From Thalassospira lucentensis MCCC 1A00383 = DSM 14000 (GTDB lineage Bacteria; Pseudomonadota; Alphaproteobacteria; Rhodospirillales; Thalassospiraceae), in the NCBI RefSeq assembly GCF_000421265.1, contig NZ_ATWN01000002.1, positions 1-64,000 of the forward strand: a stretch of 64,000 nucleotides of DNA. Reading direction: 5' to 3'. Position 1 is the stretch's first letter. Each line of letters starts with the position of its first letter. A program made the position numbers and the translations under genes. The notes under the pieces were generated by a model, which saw nothing but the letters and a program-made list of their open reading frames with translations, ran no database searches and had not been told where the DNA came from. Shown here in pieces: positions 15,752 through 29,200 of this stretch.

Positions 15752-17055
15752 TGGCCGGAGTGGAACTGCCAACTGCGCGTGAACTTGATACCGATGTGAA
15801 ACCGTTGGTGCGGATCGGGCTTTTGATCCTGATCCTTGGGTTTGGGTCGGTTTTGCTGTGGGCAGCAACCGCACAGGTTAATTCGGCGGCAACGGCAAGT
15901 GGGGTGGTCGCACCCTTTTCCGGGCGGCAAAGTGTTCAGCATCTTGAAGGCGGGATCATTCGCGACATTCTGGTGCGCAATGGGGCACGGGTGAAGGCCG
16001 GTGACGTGCTTATCAGCCTGGATGACACGCGCGCACGGGCAAGCTTTGATTTGCTTAATAACCGCTATCTCAATGCGCTGGCAACACAGACCCGATTGGT
16101 TGCCGAGCGTGGCAATCAGGATCGTCTGGTGTTCCCAGCACCACTTGAAGACCCGCGCTATTTTTCGATTACGGATGCGCAAAGAACCCTGTTTGACAGC
16201 CGCCGAAGCGCCTTTGCCGGTGAGCTTGCGCTTTATGACGAGCGGATCAAGGAGCTGCGCCGCGAAATTGTCGCCACGCGCGAGCAAAAGACCGCCGCCG
16301 AGCAACAGGTCGGGATCGTTAAGGAAGAGCTCGCCATGGTTAAGCCGATGGTCGACCTTGGCTATGCCCGGCGCACCCGGTTGTTACAGCTTGAAAGCCG
16401 GTTGGTTGAGACGCTTGGAAATATCGGGCGGTTCTCGGCAGATGTTGCGCGAATCGAGCAGCAAATTCAGCAGGTCAAAGCCAGTCAGTCGCAATTGATG
16501 CGCGATAACTTGCAAACCATCAATACCGAGCTTCGCGATATCCAGAGCGAGATTTCCGATCTGAATGAGCGTCTTCGGTCGGCCGAGGATATCCTGATAC
16601 GGTCCGACATCAAGGCGCCGCGCCACGGCACGGTGACCAATATGCAGTTCACTACGGTCGGCGGTGTTGTTCCGCCCGGTGCCAAGGTGCTTGAAATTGT
16701 CCCGCTTGACGACCGTTTGGTGATTGAAGCACGTGTTTCGCCCAATGATATCGATGTGGTTTCGACCGGACTTGGCGTGAATATCCGTGTCACCGCCTTT
16801 AGCCAGCGCTGGTTTGCGCCGGTCAAGGGGACGGTGACGGATGTGTCGCCCGATCGTCTTACCGATGCTGAAGGCCGGTCTTATTTTCAGGCAATGATTG
16901 AGATTGATGCCGACAGCCTTGCCGAGCATGAGGGCATGATCCTATCGCCGGGGATGCCCGCCCAGTTGGAGATCGTGACCGGGGCACGGACGATTCTCGC
17001 GTACCTGTTTTCGCCGATCACCACCAGCTTTGATCGCGCATTCCGCGAACAATAA
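15751..17055 (+). CDS. HlyD/PrtE family type I secretion adaptor
   Basis: Membrane fusion protein that links the ABC exporter to an outer membrane TolC channel across the periplasm. 434 residues: a short cytoplasmic N-terminus, one transmembrane helix (about 22-40, IGLLILILGFGSVLLWAA), a lipoyl-like hairpin motif (GVVAPFSGRQSVQHLEGGIIRDILVRNGARVKAGDVL), a long coiled-coil hairpin (about 130-290) and C-terminal beta barrel (IKAPRHGTVTNMQF, VVPPGAKVLEIVPLDDRLVIEARV). Its ATG overlaps the stop of the exporter gene (TGATG at 15749-15753), so translation is probably coupled. No TolC gene is in the window. Confidence 0.93.
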   Translation: MAGVELPTARELDTDVKPLVRIGLLILILGFGSVLLWAATAQVNSAATASGVVAPFSGRQSVQHLEGGIIRDILVRNGARVKAGDVLISLDDTRARASFDLLNNRYLNALATQTRLVAERGNQDRLVFPAPLEDPRYFSITDAQRTLFDSRRSAFAGELALYDERIKELRREIVATREQKTAAEQQVGIVKEELAMVKPMVDLGYARRTRLLQLESRLVETLGNIGRFSADVARIEQQIQQVKASQSQLMRDNLQTINTELRDIQSEISDLNERLRSAEDILIRSDIKAPRHGTVTNMQFTTVGGVVPPGAKVLEIVPLDDRLVIEARVSPNDIDVVSTGLGVNIRVTAFSQRWFAPVKGTVTDVSPDRLTDAEGRSYFQAMIEIDADSLAEHEGMILSPGMPAQLEIVTGARTILAYLFSPITTSFDRAFREQ

Positions 17056-17198
17056 AGCATGCAGAACCCATGCGGCGTGGAATATCCGCACTATACAACC
17101 TGACAGATTCTGACAGGTCATGGATTCATCTTCCAAATTCCTCTGAAATATGAAAAAACCTACTTAATTAGATTCTGCTGCGTATATGCGGTTGCCGG

Positions 17199-17217
17199 AT
17201 AGATTGTTCTAATCTAT
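17199..17217. promoter_or_regulatory. Inverted repeat in the leader of the RTX gene
   Basis: ATAGATT-GTTCT-AATCTAT has perfect 7-bp arms in an AT-rich 239-bp gap, about 80 bp before the RTX start codon. Its placement suits an operator or a 5' UTR hairpin. The direct repeat TCTGACAG-like sequence near 17098-17118 is also in this gap. Confidence 0.45.
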
Positions 17218-17294
17218 ACTACTGTATATAAATTTGCTGCCTGAGTTTCTGGGTGGTTTTGGTAATCATAATTCCCAAGTAGGGAGTACGTGTC

Positions 17295-20200
17295 TTGGCC
17301 TCGCCCGCCAATCAAGATGATGGTGTCGGTCTCACCGATACAGATATCGAACAGGTCCTGGATGACCGCGCGGAAGGTAATTCCAGCGCGGGCAATTCTG
17401 ATTCCGGGGCTTCCGCACAGGGCGAGGGCAACACCCCTTCTTCTGCAAATCAGGTTTTCACCAATGTTCAGAACGTCATCGGCACGGCCTATGACGATGT
17501 TCTGGTGGGTGATTCACAAGACAACACGCTGGTTGGCGGTGATGGTAACGACATTCTTGAGCCGGGCGAGGGCGAAGATGAAGTTACCGGTGGTGCCGGG
17601 CGTGATACCTTTGTGCTCGAAAGTGGTTTTGCGAAAACCACAATTACCGATTTCTCCATAGACGAAGACGAACTGGCGCTGACCGATCTTGGTGTGAATA
17701 ACGCTAATGATTTGATGTCACTTGCTGTCGATGATGGTGCGGGTAATACCGTTATCACCTTTGCGACCGGTGATATTCTGGTTCTGCAAGGTGTCAGCAA
17801 GGCCGATCTTGCCAATGTTTCGTTGGTGGCTGCCCCGCAGATTTCCGATGTTTCGGTTTCCAGCGACTCGACCAATGAAGACGGCGGGGCCGAAGGTGCG
17901 GCCGACGAAGACGCCAATGTCATTGACGGCACAGCAGTTGACGACACGATTGCCGGAACGTCTGGCGACGATGTGATCTCGTCTGGCGGTGGTGCGGACA
18001 CTGTTGGTGGCGGTGACGGCGAAGATACCCTGTCGCTTGACGGGGCCGCCGATGGCATGGATGCCGATATCGCGCAAGGCCGGGCGACAGATGTCTCAGG
18101 GGCGAATCGCGTCGAATTTAGCGACATTGAAAATCTGCGTGGCACATCGGGCAATGATGTTCTGCGCGGTGATGATGGTGACAACAGCCTGTCGGGTGGT
18201 GCCGGAGATGACACATTTACCGCCAGTGATGGCAGCGATGTAATTGACGGTGGATCGGGCGAAAATACGCTTGATTACAGCGATGCCGAGCAGGGTGTCC
18301 ATGTTGATATGGACAGCGGTGCAGCCGAAACCATTGCCGACGCGGATGCCAGCGACGAGACGTCGGGCAATTCGTCTGACGATACGTCTGGTGATGCTGC
18401 TACTTCCGGCGATGGCGATGAAACCGGATCTGGGGGCACGACAGTCGACGAAACCAATGACAGTGCTTCTGGGGACTCCGGGGACAACACCGAAACCAAC
18501 GAGACCGAGGGTGGTGATCAAGCAGGTGCTACCGATGGTAGTGATGGCGCGTCAGGTGAGTCGCAAGAAGATGATTCGTCCGACAGTTCAGATGGCGACG
18601 AAACGCAATCCAGTGGCGGCGAAGCCGATGAGACCGATGATACCACGTCTGAGGGTACAGACGGCGATGCATCTGGATCGGGCGATGATGCTGCCGAAGA
18701 CAACGCCACCGACACAGATACCACAGAAAATTCGGATGATGAGACCGGTGCAGATGACAGCACCGGTGAGTCAGGCAGTTCTGAAACAGCGGAAAATACC
18801 CCCTCGGGCGAGGCCAATTCCGGTGATTCGGAAGACGGGGGCGATTCCGGTCCCGACACCGATTCCGACACAGGTACGGAAAACGGATCAGGTGACGAAA
18901 CAGAGAATACCGGTGGTTCAACAGGTAGTGACACCACCGATGCTTTAGAGGGCGACGACGATGCCAATGAGACTGGCACTGAGTCCGAAGAAGAAGGTTC
19001 AACCGGCGAAGGCACGACAGGGGACAACGGGTCAGACGAAACATCCGGTTCGGGTGGCGATGATACGCTGAATTCTGGCGAAACGGATGGCAGTGACTCC
19101 GGCGATGGCGACACTGGCTCTGACACTGACACTGGTTCCGAGGGTGAGAACGACAGAGATACCGGGTCGGGCAGTACAGGCGATTCCGGTGCGACCGACG
19201 GCGAAACGACGGATGGCGGGGAGTCTGAAGACGAGGCCGCAGGCGATGACGCGTCTGATACCATAGCCGAAGATGAAACCGGCGCGGACGACGAAGATGA
19301 TACTGAAACCGGTGACGAAAGTGCCGGTGATGATACTTCTGGAACCGGTGTTGATGACGGTGCGGACGAAGAATCAGAAGAGACAACCGACGAAGCCGGT
19401 GATGAAACTGGTCAGACGGAACAGGACAACACGACCCCCGGTCTTGAAGCTGGTGCGCAAGGCGGTCAGGAGTCCGATGAGTCTGAAACTGGTGAAACAG
19501 ACGAAACAGACGGCTCTGAGACAGATGGGGCTGACGGCGGCGATACTGAAACAGAAGAAACCGAAACTGGCGATGCTGGTGAAGGCGATGACGCGTCTGG
19601 TGAGGATGCATCGGGGGACGACGACACTAGTTCAGATGACACTAGTTCAGATGACACTAGTTCAGATGACACTGGGACCGAAAGTGAGTCTGAAACGGAT
19701 GAAGCAGAAACCGGTGAAGGTGCCGACGGTGAAGCTGATACCGATACTGACGTAACCGATACTGCCGACGGCGAAGACAGTTCAAACATTTATGATAATA
19801 CCCCGACATCTGGCAAAGACGTCGTTCAGGGGACGGAAAATGCCGACATTCTGGGCGGTGGTGCCGGGGATGATACGCTTCAGGGCGGCGGCGGTGATGA
19901 CAGCCTTGATGGCAATAGCGGCGATGACGTCCTTCAGGGCGGTCTTGGCGATGATGTCCTGCGCGGTGAAGACGGCAAGGATTTGCTTCAGGGCGGTGAC
20001 GGCAATGACAGCCTGTATGGCGGTGCCGATGATGACGTCATGCAGGGTGGTCAGGGTGATGACCTTCTGGTGGGTGGTGCTGGCGACGATGTCATGCAGG
20101 GCGGTTCGGGCAATGATTTCCTGCGCGGCGGTGCTGGCAATGACCACATCCAGGGCGGTGATGGTGTCGACACAGCCAGCTACAGCGACGCAACCGGCGC

Positions 20201-23200
20201 AGTAACTGTTGATCTTTCGCAAAATACCGCGACCGGCGGTGCCGGCAACGACATCGTGCAGATGGTTGAAAATGTCGTTGGTTCTGATCATGACGATCAC
20301 ATTACCGGCGACGATAGCGATAACGTGCTCGACGGCGGTGCCGGTGTCGACACCCTGACTGGCGGGGCGGGTGATGACATCCTGACCGGTGGTTCGGGCA
20401 AAGATGATTTCGAACTGACCGAGAATTTCGGCAACGACACGATTACTGATTTTACTGGTTCCGAAGACATTATCGATCTGTCGCAGCTTGGCATTCAGGA
20501 TTTTGCCACGCTCCAGTCAATGATGAGTGACGACGGCAATGGCAATACGGTTATTGATTTTGGTGATCAGGGTGTTCTGACCCTTGAAAGTGTCACCAGC
20601 GACAGCCTTGTTGCGGACCAGTTCCGTGGTTTTGGCCGCATCTTTGAAACCGAAGGCGACGATGCCGGGGACGGCACGGACGGCAATGACGCGATTTATG
20701 GTTATGGCGGGAATGACACCCTTGGCGGTGGTGCCGGCGATGACGTCGTGTCGGGCGGCTATGGCGACGATACAGTTTCGGGTGGTGCAGGCAATGATAC
20801 CCTGCGCGGTCAGGAAGGTATTGATACCGTTGATTATTCCGGTGCGGATGGCAGTGTCACGGTTGATCTTGAGGCCGGTACGGCAAGCGGTGCCGATGGC
20901 AATGACATCCTCGATCGCATCGAAAACGTCATCGGGTCGAACCATGACGACGAGCTGTATGGCGACAGTGGCACCAACGTGCTGCGCGGTGGCGATGGCA
21001 ATGACACCATTGTCGGGCGTGGCGGCAACGATACGCTTGACGGCGGTGCGGGCGACGACCTGTTTGTCGGTGAAGATGGTAATGACGTCTATATCGGTGG
21101 CGACGGTATCGATACGCTGGATCTGAGTGCGCGGGAAGGTGGGCTGAAAGTCAATCTTGGCACGGGCGTTGTTTCAGACAGCACCAAAGGTGAAACTGAT
21201 AACGTCTCAGGCATTGAAAACATTATCACCGGCGCTGGTAACGATCAGTTGTTGGGGACCGGGGACGATAATAATTTCAATGCTGGGGCTGGCGATGACC
21301 TGGTTGATGGCGGTGGCGGAAGCGATACGCTTGATGGAGGAGAAGGCAACGATACCGTCAGTTTCAACTCCCAGACCGGCTTGAATGTAAACCTGGCAGA
21401 CGGCACGGCGACCACCGATAGCGGCACGTCCAGCATTAGCAATTTTGAAAATGTCCGTGGCTCGACGAATGCCGATACAATTACGGGTGATGACGGCAAT
21501 AACATCCTGATGGGGCTTGGCGGCGATGATACGCTGTCAGGTGGTGCTGGTGACGATACACTGGTCGGTGGTGATGGTGTTGATACTGCTGACTATCGCG
21601 ATGTATCGGGTGACATGAATGTCGACCTTTCACAAGGTACGGCAACCGGCGATGGCAGTGATAGCCTGTCGGGCATGGAAAACGTCCTGACCGGTGACGG
21701 CAATGACGTTGTTCGTGGCGATTCACAAGACAACCTGATTGATACCGGTGCTGGTGACGACACGGTATTTGGCAGCGCGGGCAACGATACATTGATCGGT
21801 GGAGATGGCTCGGACACATTGAGCTATTCGTCTGGCAGCGATACTCCGGGTGTCAAAGTTGACCTTGAGGCAGGTACTGTAACGGGCAGCGACTTTGTTG
21901 ACCAAATTTCCGGGTTTGAGCAGGTAGAAGGCTCAGCCTTTAACGATACCATGCTGGGTAGCTCAGGCGATGACATCCTTTTGGCCGGTGCCGGGGATGA
22001 CATGATTGATGGACGCGGCGGTGATGATACTCTTTCGGGTGGTGCGGGCGATGACACCTTTGTTGTCAGTGCCGATAGCGGAAATGACCTGATTACCGAT
22101 TTCGATCCAGCCAATGATGTGATCGATATCCAGGGAATTGAAGATCTTGAGCTGTTTGGCGATATCGTTGATTTCATCGGCGAAGACGAAGCCGGTAATG
22201 CCACGATCACCATCGGTGATGCGGTTATCACGCTTGACGGTGTTGATGCGGATAGCCTGACCTATAAGAACTTTGTCGGCATCCGGTCACTGGATGGTAC
22301 AGAGGCAAGAGACGATCTGACCGGAACCAACCGCAGTGACGTGATCGACGCCAAGGGTGGTGACGATACCGTCTTTGGTGGTGCTGGCAATGATACGATT
22401 TCCGGTGGTGATGGAAAAGATGCCATCAGTGGTGGGTCGGGTAATGACGTTATTGACGGCGGTGCTGATAATGACGTGATTAACGGTGGTACGGGGTCTG
22501 ATACCCTTGATGGCGGCGATGGTCAGGATACCGTTTCCTATCAGGGCGAAACCAAAGGCGTTACTGTCGATCTTGAGGCTGGAACCGGCACAAACGGTAC
22601 AGATACTGACACCCTCAGTAATTTTGAAAATGTTACTGGATCGGGCTACGACGACATTCTGTCAGGGGATGATCAGGTCAACACGCTTAAAGGCGGTGGC
22701 GGGAATGATACGCTGATCGGTGGTGAAGGCGACGATACCCTGTTGGGTGGCACTGGTTGGGATACAGTCGATTACAGCGATGCTGCGGGCAGTGTTTCGG
22801 TTGATCTTGGCAATGGTACCGCAACTGGTGCAGATGGGAACGACACCCTTGGCGAGATCGAGAATGTCATTGGTTCTGATCACGACGATGTTCTGCGCGG
22901 ATCAGCTGCCAAAAACACCCTTTCTGGTGGTGCTGGCGACGACACGATTGACGGTGGTGCCGGTCAAGATGTTCTGACTGGTGGCGCTGGCGCGGATACC
23001 TTTGTGTTTAATCAAACTTCTGGCGAAGACAAAGTTACGGACTTTGATCCGTCAGAAGACAAAATTGATCTTTCCAGCTTTGGTATTCCAAATTGGGAAG
23101 CCCTTCAGAACAAGATCGGCATTGACGATGATGGTAATGCTGTCATTACGATCAACGATCAGATCCTTACCCTGGAAGGCGTTTCGCCGGAAGAACTGAC

Positions 23201-26200
23201 AGTTGGCAATTTTGTCGACCTTGAAACGCTTGGTGCGACCGAAGGTGACGACGTCATTAATGGTACCGACTTTGACGAAGTTATTGACGGTCTTGGTGGC
23301 AATGACACCATTTCGGCAGGCGACGGTGATGATACTGTCTTTGGTGGTGCTGGCGATGACACCCTGTCGGGCGGCGACGGCAGCGATATCCTTGATGGTG
23401 GAGATGGTCAAGATGCGGTTGATTACAGCGCGACCACTGGCGTTACAGTTGACCTTGCTGCCGGTACCGGTTCGGGTAATGGTGGCGAAACCGATACCCT
23501 AAGTAATATCGAAGATGTCATCGGTTCGGAACAGCGCGATATCATTTCGGGTGATGATCAGTCCAACACCATCTGGGGTGGTGCTGGTGGTGACGACCTT
23601 GCCGGTGGTGGGGGTAATGATCTGATTGACGGCGGTGCCGGTGATGACACCCTTTCTGGTGGTGCAGGCGATGACACTCTTGCGGGTGGCAGCGGAACGG
23701 ACCTTGCTGATTACAGCGATGCAGAAGGTGGGGTAACCGTTGATCTTGTTGCGGGAAATGCATCTGGTGCAGCTGGCAATGATACGCTTTCCAATATTGA
23801 GGACATTGCCGGGTCGGATTACAACGATACCTTGATCGGTGATGATGGTCGCAATGTCATTTCTGGCGGTGCGGGTGATGACTCGATAGACGGCGGTGCT
23901 GGTGACGACACACTTCTTGGTGGTGCCGGGAATGACATCATCGAAGGCGGCGACGGCACAGATACTGTCGATTATAGCGCAAGCGAACCGGTTACGATCA
24001 ATCTTGCCGAGGGTACAGCAACCAGCGAAAGCGGCACAGATACCCTGAGCGGTGTCGAGAATGTCATTGGTTCCGCTGGTGCTGACGACATTACGGGCGA
24101 CGACGGGGTGAATGTTATCAATGCCGGAGGTGGTAGTGATACGATCCGCGGCGGTGCCGGTGATGATACCCTGAGCGGTGGTTCGGGTGCTGATGTTTAC
24201 AAAATCGCGATCGGCGATGGCAATGATACGGTCACGGACTTCAGTGCGTCGTCCGACAAGATTGATGTAACCGAATTGCCGGTCGAAAGTTATGGCCAGC
24301 TCTATGAGATGATGTCGGAAAACGAAAATGGTGATCTTGTCATCGATTTCGGTGACGACACCAGCATGGTTCTTAAAGGTGTCGGTATTGACGACATCTC
24401 GGCAGACAACTTCATTGGCGTACGCGACATCGTTGGCACATCGGGTGACGACACGTTGTATGGGACCAATGGCGAGGACACCTTGTCTGGTCTGGACGGC
24501 AACGACACGCTTTACGGCCTTGAGGATAGTGATCTTCTTCAGGGTGGTGCCGGTGACGATACGCTGATCGGCGGGGACGGGAACGACGTTCTTGATGGCG
24601 GTGATGGCATAGATACCGCTGATTACAGTGATGAAACAGACGACGTAACGGTTGACCTGAAAACAGGGAACGTGTCGGCGACATCTGGCAACGATACGTT
24701 ACGTAATGTTGAAAATGTGGTTGCGGGTGCCGGGAATGACAGCCTGAGCGGCAGTAATGGCGACAACGTTCTGGATGGTGGTGCTGGTGACGACGTTCTG
24801 TCTGGTCTGGATGGTGACGATACACTTATCGGTGGCGATGGCGAAGATACTGCCAGTTATTCGTCGTCGACCAGCGGTGTAAATGTTGATCTGTCTGAAC
24901 AGACGGCCACCGGTGGTGCCGGCAACGATACCCTCAGCGATATCGAAAATGTTATCGGTTCAAACCATTCCGATACCCTTAAAGGCGATGCTGGCGACAA
25001 CGAACTTCGCGCCAGTGCGGGTGACGATATCCTGATTGCCACCGAAGGCGATGATGTGATTTCGGGTGGATCGGGTCGCGATACCGTTGATTACAGCGAC
25101 GCGAGTGGTGCAATTGATGCTGACCTTGCGCTTGGTACTGTTTCAGGGATGGGCAACGATCAGATTTTGAACGTTGAAAATCTGACAGGCAGTGATTTTG
25201 ATGACAGCATTTCCGGGAATCAATTGGCCAACGTTCTTGATGGCGGAGACGGTGATGACCTGATTTCGGGCGGTGCGGGTAATGATACGCTGTTAGGCGG
25301 TGCTGGGAATGACAGCCTTGTTGGCGGCGCCGGTGCAGATCTGATTGATGGTGGCGATGGCATTGATACTGTCGATTACGCCAATGCGAGCGATGCGGTT
25401 GAAATCAATCTTGCCACGGGTGAAACAGACGATACGACCGACGACACGGTTCTCAATGTTGAAAATGTTATCGGCAGTACTCTTGGTGACAACATTACCG
25501 GGTCGGATGCCGATAATACCATGCTGGGTGGCGGTGGCGATGACACCTTTAACGTCAGTGCCGGTGACGATGTCATTGATGGTGGCGATGGTGCTGATAC
25601 TGTCGATTACAGCAACAGCCAAACCGGTGTTGATGTCGACCTTGATATTGGCAGTGTCGATAAGGCCGCAGGCACGGATGTTCTAACTAGCATTGAAAAC
25701 GTTACCGGTTCGGATGCCGATGACGTGATTTCCGGTTCGTCTGGTACCAATACACTTCGCGGTGGCGCAGGCGATGACACCCTTGATGGGCGTGCTGGCG
25801 ATGACGTGATTTCCGGCGGTGAGGGGGATGACACCCTTGCGGGCGGCGACGGCACCGATACGCTTGATTATTCCAACGCCAATGGTGCTCAGAATATTGA
25901 TCTTGCGAACGGTACTGCGACTGGCGCTGATGGTAATGACACCGTTTCGGGATTTGAAAATGTCACCGGTTCGGAGCATGACGACACCATCACCGGGGAT
26001 GATGCCGATAACCGTCTTGATGGCGGCGATGGCAACGACTTCATTACCGGTGGTACAGGGAACGATGTTCTAAGCGGTGGTGATGGCGATGATAGCTTCG
26101 TCGGTGAGTTGGGCGATGACACCTATGTCGGTGGTGAAGGTTCCGACGCGCTGGATTACAGCAATGCGCAATCGGGTCTTAATATCGATCTTGCGAACAA

Positions 26201-29200
26201 TACTGCGACCGGCGAGGGCATTGGTACCGATACCATAAGCGGCGTCGAGCAGATCATCGCGACCGATCATAACGACACCATTGTCGGCGGCAGCGGTGCC
26301 GAGACAATTCTTGCAGGCTCGGGTGATGATTACGTTGCCGGAGGTGCAGGAAATGATACGCTTGATGGCGGTGACGGCGAAGACACCCTTAGCTTTGCCG
26401 ATGCTAACGGCGTGCGCGCAGATCTTGAAACCAGCACGGTCAGTGGCGATGGTAACGACACCATTGCGAATTTCGAAAATATTGATGGTTCTGCAGGCAA
26501 TGATACGCTGAGCGGTGACAGTGGTGTAAACACCCTGGCCGGTAATGCGGGCAATGACGTAATTGATGGTCGCGGCGGTGATGACGTTCTGCTTGGTGGT
26601 GCAGGCGACGATACGCTTAGCGGTGGCGAAGGAAGCGATACCATTGACGGTGGTGTCGGCAACGATACTCTAATGTCGGGTGCGGGCGATGACGTGCTGG
26701 TTGGTGGTGACGGTATTGACCGCGCCAGCTATGCCGACTCAGATGCCGCGGTTACGGTCGACACGACGAACAACACGGTTAGCGGTGACTCAACTGGTAC
26801 AGACACCCTTGATGGTATCGAAGTCATCGAAGGATCGAGCTATGACGATACCTTTGTGGGTGGCGCTAATAACGATACCTTTATCGGTGGTGCTGGCGAC
26901 GATACGTTCGATGCGGGTGCAGGCAATGATACCCTAACACTTGGCACGGGTGCCGATCAGGTCATCTTTAATCCGGGCGATGGCCACGACACGATCACTG
27001 ATTTTGATGTCAACAATGACGTCATTGACCTGACGCCATTTAAGATTGCTGGCTACGGCAGCCTTGAGCATATGTTCGGCTCCGACGCTGACGGCAATTT
27101 GACCATTACATTTGATAGTGGTGACAGCATTACACTTGAGGGTGTTAGCGCTGACCAGCTTGGTGAAGATAATTTCACTGGTGTCATTCAGCTTGGCACA
27201 AGTGATGCCGATGACATTGCCGGTGGTGCGGGCAATGACGTCATTGATGCGCTTGATGGTGATGACACCGTTTCAGGTGGCGACGGCAACGACCATATTA
27301 TGGGTGGCGACGGGAATGATACCCTTTCGGGCGATGCCGGCGACGATACGCTAAGCGGCAATGCCGGATCAGATGTCCTTTCGGGTGGTGAAGGCAACGA
27401 TACCGCAGACTATTCGACCGAAAGTGCCGGTATCACAGCCGACCTTGCAAACGGAACTGTAACGGGTGGTGATGGTGACGATACGCTTGATAGCATCGAA
27501 AACATCACCGGCACCCTTCATGACGATACTCTGATTGGGAATGTCGAAAACAACACGCTGAGCGGGCTTGACGGGGATGACGTCATGGTCGGCGGTGGTG
27601 GCGATGACGTGCTGGATGGTGGAGATGGATCCGACACCGTTGATTACAGCAACGCGACCGATGCGGTTGACGTCAATCTTTCGACCGGAACGGCAACGGG
27701 TGAGGGCACGGACACCCTTACCAACATTGAAAATGTCGTTGGTTCTGACTTCAATGACAAAATTACCGGCAATGCCGGGAACAACACGATCTCGTCTGGT
27801 GCAGGCAATGATGCAATCAATGCAGGCCAGGGTGACGATATTGTTGATGCCGGAACGGGTGACGACGAAATCACCGGTGGTGCAGGCAATGACATCCTTG
27901 ATGGTGGTGCTGGAAATGATGTCCTTCTGGGTGAAGAAGGCAACGATACACTTTCTGGTGGCGAAGGTGATGACATCGTCGAGGCGGGTGCTGGCAGTGA
28001 CTGGGTTTACGGCGATACCGGCGACGACATCCTTGACGGCGGTGATGGCGAGAATGACATCGACACCGTTGACTATTCCAACCTCGACGCAGGTGTCACG
28101 GTTGACCTTGTAAACCAGTATGCGTCGGGTGGTGGCGGTAACGATATCGTTCGGAACTTTGAGCGTGTCATCGGGACCGATTACGCCGATACGCTGGTTG
28201 GTAGTGACGGGGTTAATACCCTTGATGGTGGGTCGGGCAACGATACGCTGTTTGGTGGTGCGGGCGATGATGTGATCATCACTGGCGACGGCGAAGATGT
28301 GATCGTCTTAAAGCCGGGTGGTGGCAATGACACCGCGGCCGACTTTGATGTGACACAAGACACGATTGATCTATCGTCCTATGGCATCGAAGATTATGCC
28401 ACCTTGCGCGATCAGATGGCCGATGATGCAAATGGCAATGCGGTCATTACACTGGCGGACGGCGAAAGCATCACACTTGAAGGTGTGTCGGTTGACGATC
28501 TTGGGCCGGGTAACTTCTTTGGCTATGAAGTGATCATTGGCACCGAGTTCGAAGACAATATTATCGGCAGCCAGATCAGTGACGAAATCCACGCCCTTGA
28601 AAGCGATGACATCATCGATGGTCAGGCGGGCGACGATGATATTTACGGTGATGAAGGCAATGACACGCTGATCGGTGGTGCGGGCGACGATACCCTGCGC
28701 GGCGGCGATGGCAGCGACACGGCCGATTATTCCGACACGACCGCGGGGGTTACGGTTGATCTGGGTGCTGGAACGGCAACCGGTGAAGCGGGTGACGATA
28801 CCCTTGAAAGCATTGAAAACGTTACCGGTGGCGACGGCGACGATATCCTGATCGGTGATGAAAACGCCAACATCCTTAATGGCGGCGAAGGCAATGACAC
28901 CGTCATTGGCAACGGCGGTGATGACACCCTGATCGGTGGCGAAGGCGAAGACGTTCTGTCTTATGCCGATGCCGATGAAGGTGTGACTGTTGATCTGGCC
29001 AATGGTACCTCGACTGGTGGTGCGGGCAATGACGTGATTGACGGTTTTGAAACCGTGATCGGGTCGGACCATGACGACACCATTGCCGGTGATGACATGG
29101 ATAATGTCATCGATGGTGGTGCAGGAAACGATACGCTTTCGGGTGGTGCTGGCAATGACACGCTGGTGGGCGGTGCCGGCGATGATATCGTTGATTATTC

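Noticed and set aside
19623..19667. CRISPR-like or satellite array
   Set aside because: The repeats are contiguous without spacers and encode DTSSD in frame within the RTX protein.
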